Below, one piece after another: positions 16,523 to 24,919 of a stretch of 64,000 nucleotides of DNA. Every line of letters starts with the position of its first letter. The stretch's first letter is position 1. The stretch is from Actinoallomurus iriomotensis (lineage in GTDB: Bacteria; Actinomycetota; Actinomycetes; Streptosporangiales; Streptosporangiaceae), in NCBI RefSeq assembly GCF_030269445.1, contig NZ_BSTJ01000003.1, positions 744,001 through 808,000 on the forward strand. Direction: 5' to 3'. The notes below the pieces were generated by a model. That model was not told where the DNA came from. It saw nothing but the letters and a program-made list of their open reading frames with translations, and ran no database searches. The position numbers were made by a program, and so were the translations under genes.

Positions 16523-18041
16523 GGGCGATCGCCTGTTCGGGCGCCGGGCCCCCGTCCGTGCCCAGCGCGTCGATCAGCTCGTCGGAGGCCGGGTCCCGCC
16601 ACGGGCGCACCAGTCCGGTCACGGTGAACACCACGAACGCCACGATGACCGGGCCGGCGACGGTGACCGTGGACACCCAGTTCGCGCCGAGCCGCGCCAC
16701 CTGGCCGTCGAAGACGTACTTGGTCAGCGCGAACACGATGAGGCCGGCCGCCCAGGACAGGATCGCCGCCGAGGGACCGCTGCGCCGGAACCAGGGCAGC
16801 ATGCCGAACAGCATGGGGATCGCGATCGGGCCGACGAGCGCGCCGAACCAGAGGATGAGCAGGCCGAGGACGCCACCGAAGTGGTCGGAGGTCAGCGCGA
16901 TGACCAGCGACAGGGCGATGAAGGAGAAGGTGGCGATCCGGCCCGCCGTCAGTTCGGTGCGGGGACTCAGGCTCGACCGGCCGCGCATCAGCCCCGGAAT
17001 GATGTCCCGTACCACCACCGCGGAGATGGCGTTGGCGTCCGAGGAGGTCATCGCCATCGTGTGCGCGAACATCCCGGCCAGCACCAGGCCGATCAGCCCG
17101 CTCGGCAACAGGTGCGTGGTGAGCAGGGCGTACGACTGCTCCGGCGCCTTCAGGTTGGGCAGCAGGAGCGGCGCGGCCCACATCGGGAAGAACAGCACGA
17201 GCGGCCACACCAGGTAGAGGGCGCCGGACAGCACGGCCGCGCGCCGTGCCTGCGCGGCGTTCCCGGCCGCGATGAAGCGCTGGGCGAGGTTCCACGTGCC
17301 GCCGTTGTAGGACAGCGTGTCGATCAGCAGGTAGACGAGGAAGAACACCACGGTGTAGCTGCCGGCGAACGGCTTGGCGTGGCCGGCGGGCAGCCGGTCC
17401 CAGATCGTCCAGACCGCCGAGACCCCGCCGAGCTTGGACAGGGTGACGACCAGCATCGCCACTCCGGCGGCGAGCTGGATGACGAACTGCCCCAGGTCGG
17501 TCAGCGCGTCGGCCCACAGCCCGCCCACCGTGGAGTAGACCAGCGTCACTCCGCCGGTCAGCAGCACGCCCCAGTGCAGCGGCACGCCGGCGAAGACGTT
17601 CAGCAGCACGGCGCTGGCCGTCCACTTGGCGCCGACGTCGAAGATCTTCAGCGCCGCGCCGCTCCACGCGAGCACCTGCTGCGCGGGGAGGTTGTAGCGG
17701 GTGGTGAGGTACTCCAGCGGGGAGATGATGCCGAGGCGCTGCCGCAGCCGGGGCCACTTCGGCGCGAACAGCACCGAACCGACCGCCATCGCGAACACGA
17801 TGCCGATCGCCCACCAGACGTACAGGGCGAAGCCGGTGGTGTAGGCGATGGCCGCGTACGCCACGAAGACGGCCGCGCTGTAGCCCGACATGTGGTGGGA
17901 GATGCCGGCGAGCCACCAGGGCATCCGCCCGCCGGCGGTGAAGAAGTCGCGGGCGTCGTGCACCCGGGACTTGGCCCACCAGCCGATCACGATCATCAGT
18001 GCGAAGTACAGCGACAGCACGATCCAGGCGACAGAACCCAC
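16515..18041 (-). CDS. Sodium:solute symporter (SSS family)
   Basis: A 508-residue integral membrane protein with about 13 hydrophobic segments and the SSS-family core: RDFFTAGGRMPWWLAG near the N-terminus, GYSAAVFVAYAAIAY, and TSSDANAISAVVVRDI in the middle. It is the first gene of the amino-sugar operon and probably imports the operon's sugar with Na+; SSS members are known for sialic acids and sugars. The GTG at 18041 is preferred because GGAGG precedes it by six bases; a TTG two codons upstream is the alternative. A 14-bp LacI-type palindrome lies about 40 bases upstream. Confidence 0.9.
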   Translation of the reverse strand: MGSVAWIVLSLYFALMIVIGWWAKSRVHDARDFFTAGGRMPWWLAGISHHMSGYSAAVFVAYAAIAYTTGFALYVWWAIGIVFAMAVGSVLFAPKWPRLRQRLGIISPLEYLTTRYNLPAQQVLAWSGAALKIFDVGAKWTASAVLLNVFAGVPLHWGVLLTGGVTLVYSTVGGLWADALTDLGQFVIQLAAGVAMLVVTLSKLGGVSAVWTIWDRLPAGHAKPFAGSYTVVFFLVYLLIDTLSYNGGTWNLAQRFIAAGNAAQARRAAVLSGALYLVWPLVLFFPMWAAPLLLPNLKAPEQSYALLTTHLLPSGLIGLVLAGMFAHTMAMTSSDANAISAVVVRDIIPGLMRGRSSLSPRTELTAGRIATFSFIALSLVIALTSDHFGGVLGLLILWFGALVGPIAIPMLFGMLPWFRRSGPSAAILSWAAGLIVFALTKYVFDGQVARLGANWVSTVTVAGPVIVAFVVFTVTGLVRPWRDPASDELIDALGTDGGPAPEQAIAHA

Positions 18042-18080
18042 GACCAACCTCCGGGGTAGGACTGGTTGCGTACATTGTCA

Positions 18081-18094
18081 TGCAACCGGTTGCA
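18081..18094. promoter_or_regulatory. LacI-type operator TGCAACCGGTTGCA
   Basis: A perfect 14-bp palindrome with the CCGG centre typical of LacI/GalR-family operators. It sits between the divergent symporter operon and lacI-type gene, about 40 and 53 bases from their starts. It is the obvious site for autoregulation and operon repression. Confidence 0.8.
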
Positions 18095-18147
18095 CATCAA
18101 GGGTTCAGCGCACCTTTTCGTGTTACTTGTGCGCTAACGTTTTCCTC

Positions 18148-19161
18148 ATGGCGAGCCCAGACGGGAGCCCCACGGCCGCGGTCCCGACGATCAGCGTGAT
18201 CGCCAAGGAGCTGGGGGTGTCCCGCTCGACGGTCTCGCGCGCCTTCACCCGGCCGGACCTGCTGAAGCCGGAGACCGTCGAGAAGGTGCTGGCCAAGGCA
18301 CAGACCCTGGGCTACGTGCCGAACAAGGTCGCCCGCGCGCTCTCCACCGGCCAGAACGGCGTCATCGCGCTGATCGTGCCGGACATCGCCAACCCGTTCT
18401 TCCCGCCACTGATCCGCGCCGCCCAGGTCGACGCGGACCGGCAGGACTTCTGCGTGCTGCTCGGCGACTCCGCGGAGAACCCGGCGCAGGAGAGCCGCCT
18501 GATCACCCGGTTCACCCCGCAGGTCGACGGTTTAGTGCTCGCCGCCTCCCGGCTGGACGACGCCGCCCTCGCCGAGCACGCGCGACGGCGGCCGGTGGTC
18601 CTGATCAACCGGGACGTACCGGGGATGCCGCGGGTGCTGACAGACTCCCACACGGGGTTCATGCAGGCGATCGCGCATCTGGCCGAACTCGGCCACGAGC
18701 ATCTCGCCTACGTCGGCGGGCCGCCCGGGGCCTGGTCGGACCACCAGCGACGGCGCGGGATCGCCGCCGCCCGCACCGACCACGGCATGACGCTCACGAC
18801 GTTCCAGGCGGAACCCGCGACGTACGACGGCGGCAAGGCGACCGTGGAGGCCATCCTCGCCTCCGGCGCCACCGCGGTCCTGGCCTACGACGACGTCGTG
18901 GCGCACGGCGTCCTGGCCGGTCTCACCGAGCACGGCGTACGGGTGCCGGAGGACATGAGCGTGGTCGGCTGCGACGACGTCTTCGCCGCGACGACGTACC
19001 CGCCCCTCACGACCATCTCCCTGCGCTGCGCGGAGGCCGGAGAGATCGCCGTGTCGGTGCTGCTGGACCTCGTGGCCGGCCGGAGCGTCGGCGACGTCCG
19101 CCACAGCCTCGACTCACACCTGATCGTCCGCGCGACCACGGGCCCGGCGCCGCGCGCCTGA
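18148..19161 (+). CDS. LacI-family repressor of the amino-sugar operon
   Basis: A 337-residue regulator. The N-terminal HTH reads TISVIAKELGVSRSTVSRAF with a hinge helix (NKVARALSTGQNG), followed by a periplasmic-binding-protein-like effector domain (IALIVPDIANPFFPPLI, MSVVGCDDVFAA). It diverges from the SSS-AGE-nagB-SIS-nagA operon with a perfect LacI operator between, so it is the likely local repressor. The inducer is not visible; an N-acyl amino sugar or its phosphate is expected. Confidence 0.92.
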   Translation: MASPDGSPTAAVPTISVIAKELGVSRSTVSRAFTRPDLLKPETVEKVLAKAQTLGYVPNKVARALSTGQNGVIALIVPDIANPFFPPLIRAAQVDADRQDFCVLLGDSAENPAQESRLITRFTPQVDGLVLAASRLDDAALAEHARRRPVVLINRDVPGMPRVLTDSHTGFMQAIAHLAELGHEHLAYVGGPPGAWSDHQRRRGIAAARTDHGMTLTTFQAEPATYDGGKATVEAILASGATAVLAYDDVVAHGVLAGLTEHGVRVPEDMSVVGCDDVFAATTYPPLTTISLRCAEAGEIAVSVLLDLVAGRSVGDVRHSLDSHLIVRATTGPAPRA

Positions 19162-19247
19162 CCCCGTCCGCCGCACTCATGTGGGCGTTCGCGAGGCCCG
19201 CTTGGACAATGAGCCGGGACGGTCGCTCGGAGGATGGATGGCATCGC

Positions 19248-20064
19248 ATGGCCGGTGATGACCTGATATCGATCCTGCCCTCGGTTCTCGGGGGGTTCTG
19301 GTTCGCCGACGAGGTTCATCGGTTCGACGGTGATCCCGCGCGTCACGGGCGCTGCCGCGCCGTCATCGAGGACGCCGCCGAACGCGACCGTGTCGCGCGG
19401 TACCTGCGCGGAGCTCAGGTGATCGAACAGAGCGAGGCATGGCTGTTCACGCTGTTCCGTGGACGCGGACTCCGCCGCGAGGTGCCGCTCTCCTACTACA
19501 CCGACGGCACGTGGATCTGGTCGGACGCCTGCGCCTACCACCTGATCGCCCACCACCACGCGCCGCAACCGGAGTTCCTCGATCACATCGCCGCGAGCGG
19601 ATACCGGTGCGCTCCCGTCCCGCCGGTCGTGCTCGCGACGGCGCGATCCGCCCTTCACACCCATCGCGGGACCGCGGACGAGCAGCTGTCGCGCCGATCC
19701 GGCCCCGACGGCTGCGCGATCGACCGGTCGGGCTGGGCGAACTGCGAAGGGATCCGGGGCCACCGTCACGAGGTCTTTCCGGTGGCCACCGAGATACTGG
19801 GAGAGTTCGGCCTGCTCGATGTGGACTTTTCGGGAATCCACCTCCATTTCTTTCCTCTGGACACGTGGATGGATCCGGCGGAGTACGCGGGGTTCGCCGA
19901 CGACATCGGAGCACGGCTCTTTCCGATCGCCTTCATCGAGCACGCCTATGGGGAAAGCGTCTACGGCATGCTTCGGCGATCTCGACCGCGCGTTCACCGA
20001 GCCATGCGGAAATGTCCTCACCGCGTACCGAAGCCCTGCGCCAGCCCAGCTTGCGCGCCAGTGA
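19248..20064 (+). pseudogene. SUKH-3-like immunity protein gene, 3' end damaged
   Basis: Up to about 19975 the frame encodes a good globular protein: LLPSVLGGFWFADEVH-type start, then GWANCEGIRGHRHEVFPVATEILGEFGLL and DIGARLFPIAFIEHAYGES, the pattern of SUKH-3 domains. These usually give immunity to polymorphic or nuclease toxins. After VYGM the same frame turns into an Arg-rich low-complexity tail out to 20618. A one-base shift at about 19972 instead gives FGDLDRAFTEPCGNV and a stop at 20062-20064. The end given here assumes that frameshift. A break by recombination rather than a point frameshift is equally possible, because the next ~140 bases read best on the minus strand. Confidence 0.5.
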
Positions 20065-20112
20065 GGCATCGACCTTCGCGATCGCGGAACGAATCCCCGC
20101 GTCGCCGTCGGG

Positions 20113-20682
20113 ATGGCCGGCATCGAGGCGGAAGGAACCGCCGTCGAGGCTTGTCCCGGCGCGTTCCGACGGCTGGGTCCTCTCGGCGACGAACTCGGCC
20201 CGCCGAGCGCCGACGACATCCGAGCGTGGTTCCTCTCGAAAGGTTCCTCGCATTTCGACCTGCGCCGGACCCACACGCTGGCGGCCGGTACCGTCGCGTT
20301 CGGCGACGGACGGCGCGGCTACGTGGTCGCCGGCACGGACGCCTCCGTCCGCGACGAGTTGATCCACCGGCTCCACAACGCCGTCCGAAGATTCGAACGG
20401 GCGCTTCACGGCCGGGAGCTGCGCGTCCTCGAACGCAAGGACGTCACCCGCGACGACCCCCACGGTCAGCTGGTGGTGACCGCGGACACCGCGGCCGGCG
20501 CCCTGCGGATCAGCCTCGCCGAGGAGGGTTGGTTCGTGGCACCCGACACCCCGGGCGCCGAGAGCCGGCGTCTTCGCAGGCTCGACAAGACCACCGACGT
20601 CCGCGTCAAAGGTCGTGACAGCTTCGACGATCTGGCCCACGACATCCACGCGATCCTGATCGCGAACGCACTCCGCGACTGA
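20113..20682 (+). CDS. Uncharacterised 189-residue protein
   Basis: No family recognised. The frame is well coded from about residue 35 on (DDIRAWFLSKGSSHFDLRRT, GYVVAGTDASVRDELIHRLH) and ends with a helical segment (DDLAHDIHAILIANALRD). The first ~30 residues are less convincing, so the gene may be N-terminally truncated by the same event that damaged the SUKH-like gene upstream. No signal peptide or membrane segment is seen. Next to an immunity-type gene, a role in a toxin or conflict locus is possible but not shown. Confidence 0.6.
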   Translation: MAGIEAEGTAVEACPGAFRRLGPLGDELGPPSADDIRAWFLSKGSSHFDLRRTHTLAAGTVAFGDGRRGYVVAGTDASVRDELIHRLHNAVRRFERALHGRELRVLERKDVTRDDPHGQLVVTADTAAGALRISLAEEGWFVAPDTPGAESRRLRRLDKTTDVRVKGRDSFDDLAHDIHAILIANALRD

Positions 20683-20684
20683 GG

Positions 20685-21338
20685 TCAGGGCGGCGGTGAT
20701 GTGCGCTCCGCGGCGCGGGAGAGCACGGCGAAGGCCCGGCGCGTCGTGTCGGCCTCCGGCTCCAGCCCGAGCTTCGTGAAGACCTCGGTGACGACCTTGA
20801 CCACGGTGGCCTCGTCGAACCACAGCCGCGCGGCGATCGCGTCATCGGACCACCCTTCCGCGACCAGCCGTACCACCTCACGCTCCACCGTGCCGAGGCT
20901 CCGGAGTTCCGGCACCCAAGTGCAGGCGAACAGGTTCCCGATCACTTCCTCGTCAAAGCCGAACCCACCCGAGGCGACCCGGCGGAGCGCGAGGACGACG
21001 TCCGCGGGCCGGTTGAGACTCCCCGCCTGCAGATATCCGACACCGCCGCCGACGGCCACCAGATCCTCCGTATAGGACACTTCGACGAACCTTGACAGAA
21101 GCACGACCCCGGCCGCCGGATCCCCGCGCCGGAGGTTCAACGCCGTCCCTATCTTGCCGTGATCCGCGTACGACGGACCGACCGTCGTCACCACCACGTT
21201 CGGCCGCTCTCGCCCGGCCGCCCGCATCAGCGCCGAGAACCCGCCGGCCGTGGCGGTCACCTCCGCACCGTACGATCCACCCAGTTCGGCCGTGCGGTCG
21301 GCGAGAGGGGCGTCGTCGCCGCCGACCATGATCCGCAT
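20685..21338 (-). CDS. LuxR-type response regulator with degenerate receiver
   Basis: About 217 residues: a receiver-like domain and a C-terminal LuxR HTH (LGTVEREVVRLVAEGWSDDAIAARLWF). The acidic pair (GGDDAPL) is kept, but the position of the phosphorylatable Asp reads VVVTTVGPS, so the Asp is replaced by Thr. It is likely phosphorylation-independent. No histidine kinase is adjacent. A GTG at 21353 is an alternative start. It converges on the uncharacterised gene, with 2 bases between them. Confidence 0.82.
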   Translation of the reverse strand: MRIMVGGDDAPLADRTAELGGSYGAEVTATAGGFSALMRAAGRERPNVVVTTVGPSYADHGKIGTALNLRRGDPAAGVVLLSRFVEVSYTEDLVAVGGGVGYLQAGSLNRPADVVLALRRVASGGFGFDEEVIGNLFACTWVPELRSLGTVEREVVRLVAEGWSDDAIAARLWFDEATVVKVVTEVFTKLGLEPEADTTRRAFAVLSRAAERTSPPP

Positions 21339-21472
21339 CTCGCCAGTGTGCACGACCGCCCGAGGGGTTCCTGCGCTTCTCCGTCGGCACCGCTGAGAAG
21401 CGGCCGAAAACCGTGGACGATCATGGGCCTGTTCCTATGGCATGCTGGCGAGAACAACGGCGGGAGATGAAT

Positions 21473-21778
21473 GTGATCGAGCTGGCCGACGTCGTCAAGG
21501 ATCTGCGCGATGAGTTGTATCGGGCGATCGACGGAGGCGAGGACGAGCCGCTCCAGTTCGAAGTCGGCTCGATCGAGCTGGAGCTCAGCGTGAGCGTCGA
21601 GCAGACCGACGGCGTTCACGGCAAGGTCCGCTTCTGGGTCGTCGACCTGGGCGCCGACCTGAGCGACAAGAACATCTCCACACAGCGGCTGAAGCTCACG
21701 CTCACCCCGACTCTCCAGACCGGCGACGGCCGGATCACTCCACGGGTGTCCGGTGCGGCCGAAGACGGAGAGGACTGA
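21473..21778 (+). CDS. Trypco2 (trypsin co-occurring domain 2) protein
   Basis: A ~101-residue protein made of one small domain: IELADVVKDLRDELYRA helix, GSIELELSVSVEQTDG strand pair, then KVRFWVVDLGADLSDKN and a final beta segment. This is the trypco2 pattern, a domain found beside trypsin-like peptidase/NTPase proteins in predicted bacterial conflict systems. I prefer the GTG at 21473 (GGGAG six bases upstream); the ATG at 21467 lies directly on that ribosome site. The trypsin-NACHT gene starts 9 bases after the stop, so the two are one operon. Confidence 0.8.
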   Translation: MIELADVVKDLRDELYRAIDGGEDEPLQFEVGSIELELSVSVEQTDGVHGKVRFWVVDLGADLSDKNISTQRLKLTLTPTLQTGDGRITPRVSGAAEDGED

Positions 21779-21787
21779 CCCGGCGGG

Positions 21788-24700
21788 ATGCCCGGACTCG
21801 ACGTCGACCGCGTGGCGCAGATCGTCGCCGGAGAAGCCGAAGATCCAGGCGTTCGCGGCTCGGGCTACCTCGTCTGCCGGCGGATGGTGCTGACGGCCGC
21901 CCACGTCGTCGCGCCCGACGCCCGGGTCCGCGTACGGTTCGTCGCCGACGACGGGACGACCCGGCTCGAGCCCGGTCAGGTGGTCTTCCACGAGGAGGCC
22001 GTCGACGTGGCGGTGATCCGCCTCGACACGGGGCAGGAGGTGGAACCCGTCCGCTACGGACGGATCCCGGAACCGTCGCCGGTCGAGGCCGTCGGGTTCC
22101 CGCGGTTCCGGCTCCGCTCGCACAAGGACTCCGACGGCAGGTTCCGGGACACCCGCCATGCCCGCGGTACGGCCCACCCCGCGTCGTGGCGGCGCGAAGG
22201 CGGCCTGGAGATCATCGTCGATCCGCCCGCCCGCGACCCGAACCCGCGGAGGTCGCCGTGGGAGGGCATGTCCGGCGCGGCCATCTGGTCGGTCGGCCAC
22301 CTGGTCGGCGTCGTGAGCGAACACCGTCTCGGCGACGCCCTGAACACGCTGACCGGCAGCCGCGTGGACCGCTGGTACACCGAACTGGAGTACAAGCGGC
22401 TGAAGCGCCTGCACAACCTCATCGGCCTGCCGCTCGAACGCGCCCGCCTGACCACGATCACGCCGCACGTCCTGAGCCTGAACGCCTACCTCGACGCCGG
22501 CGTACGCGCGGCCGACGAACACCCGCGGCCCGGTCCGGTCGCGCCCGGTCTCCGCGAGGTCTACCTGCCACAGGACCTGCGCCCGTACGGCCTGCGGGAC
22601 GGCTCCGACGGGTCACTCGCCGGTTCCCTGCTGGATCTCGACGGCGACACCGTCGTCGTGGCCGGGCCCGGCGGCGGCAAGTCGTGCATGCTCCGCATGC
22701 TGCTGGTCGAGGGCGTCTCCCGGTGGCGGCACGGCCATCCGGACGGCGAGGTCCCGGTGCTGGTCCAGGCCGCCGACCTCGCCGGGCCGGCGCCGCTGCC
22801 GTCCGCCCTCGCGGCGGCGGTCGCGCGCGACCTCGCCCCGTTCGGCCTGACGGCGCCGCTGGCCGGTGACTTCTTCCAGGACCCGCCTCGCCCCGGCGGG
22901 CGTTGGCTGATCCTCGTCGACGGCCTCGACGAGATCGTCGACCCCGAGACCCGGCGGCGCGTGCTCCGCACGCTGGCGTCGGCCTCGTCACCGGCCCGTC
23001 GTTTCGTGGTCTGCACCCGGCCCCTGCCCGACCACGAGCTCGACGTCGCGGGTGACCGTGTCCGGCGCTACGAACTGCGGCCGCTCGGCGCGGACCAGCT
23101 CGACGAGTTCTGCGAGCGATGGCTCGGCGCGACCGGCGCGGCCGATCCGGCGGCGGCCGCCCGTTCGTTCACCACGGCGCTCGACCGGGCCGGCGTGCGT
23201 GGCCTCGCACGCACCCCGCTCATGGCGACCATGCTCCTCGGGCTCCACGTGTCCGACTCCTCGGCTCCGCTCCCCACCGGACGGAGCGGCGTCTTCGCCC
23301 GGTTCGTCGAACTGCTCTCCGAACGCTTCCACGCGCGGGGTCCCGGCGGAATCCATGCCCAGACCCGGGCCGCCCTGGAGCGCTACGGGCCGGAGGTGCT
23401 GCGGGCCGCCGAAACCGCCGTCGCCCGGATCCCGGACGTCGTCGAAGAACTCGCGGCCCGGCAGAACAGGGCCGACGACGTGAACGCGGCACGGTTCGTC
23501 GCCGCCGCCCTGGTCCGGCCCGAGCCGGTGGCCGAGGCCGTCTGGGACGACTTCGTACGCGACGCCGTACGCCGCACCGGCCTGCTCGTCGGCGACGATC
23601 TCCGTTTCTCCCATCGCACGCTGGTGGAGTTCCTGGCTGCGCGGCACGTCGCGAAGGACGAGGCCGCGCACGCCGCCGCGCTCCGGGAGGAGCTCGCCGC
23701 CGTGCAGCGGCGGATCCGCGCCACCGGTTACCTGTCGGTGCCGGCCGCCGCGCCCGAAGCGTCCTATCTGGGCTTCCTCCTCGACGCACGGGAGACCCCG
23801 CGTTCGGCCGTCAGGACGCTGAACCACCTGGCGACCGGCAGATCCCTCCAGGGGTGCGAGTTCATCGCGGACCTGGCGCGGCTCGGTACCGCGCTTCCGC
23901 CCCGCACCGTCCATGAGGCGTCACGCAACCTGAGAAGGCTGGTCCGCCGCAAGCGGGCGTACTCGCTCATGCATCGGGCGAGGGCCGCGGCCGCCCTGGC
24001 CGAGCTCGGCGGGGACGGGGCGTCCGACGCCCTGGCCGACATGTACGCGGAACCGGACGGTCTCGGGCCGCGAGGGCGGAAGACCGTCGACGACGAGTGG
24101 CGGTTCAGCGACGCCATCCGCTGCTTCGGCAGCGAGTTGCCCCGAGGGTTCATCGCGCTGCGGCTCGCGGAGCGCGGTGACCCACGGGGCGTCCCGCTGC
24201 TCATGGCGATGACGCGTGACACCTACCTGCTCCCCTTCACGAGAGTGCACAGCGCGGGCGCCCTCGCCGATCTCGGTCACCCCGATGCCGGAGAGGTCCT
24301 GCACGGCCTGGCCACCGACCCGACGATCGACAACACCCACCGGGCGCTGGCCGCGAGGCTGCTCGGGGTGAAGCTCGACGATCGCCGCGCGGTCTCCGTC
24401 CTGCTCGCCATGGCGCGCGACGAGGACCTCCCGCCGTTCGTCCGGATGCGGGCGGCGTTCGGCCTCGCCCGCCTGGGCGAGAACCGCGGCGTCTCGATCC
24501 TGGTGGCGGCCACCCGCCGCAAGACCGTCCAGGAGGCACCGCTCCCCGGCTACAGCAAGCTTCAGGCCGCCCGGTACCTGGCACGCCTGGGCGATCGACG
24601 GGCCCTCGGCATCCTCGACGCCGTGTCCCGCGACGACACGGTCGCGCCCCTCGTGCGCCGCCGAGCCGGCACCGTCCGCAAACGCGTCGCGGCCAGGAAC

Positions 24701-24919
24701 TACTTCGACCTGCCGCTCGAACAGCGTGTCGTCGACGAGCTCACCGGCGGCCGCGTCCGCCGCCGGCTGGTGCCTCTCCTGGCCCGGCCGGCCTGGGTAC
24801 TCCTGCCCTTCTTCATCCGGCGCTACGGCCGGGACATCGACGCGATGTTCGACGACGCGGGCCCCGCCGACGTCCCCGAGGACGCCGGCGGGGCCAACGA
24901 GCACGCCATCAGTAGGTGA
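21788..24919 (+). CDS. Trypsin-like peptidase-NACHT NTPase-HEAT protein (predicted conflict/defence NTPase)
   Basis: A 1043-residue cytosolic fusion. Residues 1-200 form a trypsin-like peptidase with triad His39 (LTAAHVV), Asp73 (VDVAVIRLD) and Ser162 (GMSGAA). Residues about 290-620 are a NACHT/STAND NTPase with Walker A AGPGGGKS (about 294-301) and Walker B WLILVDGLDEI (about 375-385), followed by a winged-helix-like part ending in FSHRTLVEFLAARHV. Residues about 700-960 hold HEAT-like repeats (AAALAELGGDGASDALADM, AAFGLARLGENRGVSILVA), the usual sensor part. By analogy with STAND defence proteins, the repeats would sense an invader, the NACHT oligomerise and the protease act as effector; that is inference. 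The gene overlaps the convergent peptidase gene by 11 bases. Confidence 0.9.
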   Translation: MPGLDVDRVAQIVAGEAEDPGVRGSGYLVCRRMVLTAAHVVAPDARVRVRFVADDGTTRLEPGQVVFHEEAVDVAVIRLDTGQEVEPVRYGRIPEPSPVEAVGFPRFRLRSHKDSDGRFRDTRHARGTAHPASWRREGGLEIIVDPPARDPNPRRSPWEGMSGAAIWSVGHLVGVVSEHRLGDALNTLTGSRVDRWYTELEYKRLKRLHNLIGLPLERARLTTITPHVLSLNAYLDAGVRAADEHPRPGPVAPGLREVYLPQDLRPYGLRDGSDGSLAGSLLDLDGDTVVVAGPGGGKSCMLRMLLVEGVSRWRHGHPDGEVPVLVQAADLAGPAPLPSALAAAVARDLAPFGLTAPLAGDFFQDPPRPGGRWLILVDGLDEIVDPETRRRVLRTLASASSPARRFVVCTRPLPDHELDVAGDRVRRYELRPLGADQLDEFCERWLGATGAADPAAAARSFTTALDRAGVRGLARTPLMATMLLGLHVSDSSAPLPTGRSGVFARFVELLSERFHARGPGGIHAQTRAALERYGPEVLRAAETAVARIPDVVEELAARQNRADDVNAARFVAAALVRPEPVAEAVWDDFVRDAVRRTGLLVGDDLRFSHRTLVEFLAARHVAKDEAAHAAALREELAAVQRRIRATGYLSVPAAAPEASYLGFLLDARETPRSAVRTLNHLATGRSLQGCEFIADLARLGTALPPRTVHEASRNLRRLVRRKRAYSLMHRARAAAALAELGGDGASDALADMYAEPDGLGPRGRKTVDDEWRFSDAIRCFGSELPRGFIALRLAERGDPRGVPLLMAMTRDTYLLPFTRVHSAGALADLGHPDAGEVLHGLATDPTIDNTHRALAARLLGVKLDDRRAVSVLLAMARDEDLPPFVRMRAAFGLARLGENRGVSILVAATRRKTVQEAPLPGYSKLQAARYLARLGDRRALGILDAVSRDDTVAPLVRRRAGTVRKRVAARNYFDLPLEQRVVDELTGGRVRRRLVPLLARPAWVLLPFFIRRYGRDIDAMFDDAGPADVPEDAGGANEHAISR

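Noticed and set aside
20065-20618. Arg-rich C-terminal extension of the SUKH-like protein
   Set aside because: Low-complexity reading that runs out of frame through the next well-coded gene; treated as a result of damage, not as real protein.
21413-21472. Longer N-terminus for the trypco2 protein
   Set aside because: No ribosome site for the upstream ATG codons; the GGGAG spacing and the family's usual IELAD-type opening support the GTG at 21473.
19248-24919. Prophage or integrative element carrying the conflict genes
   Set aside because: No integrase, phage structural gene, tRNA attachment site or flanking repeats seen; GC content matches the surroundings.
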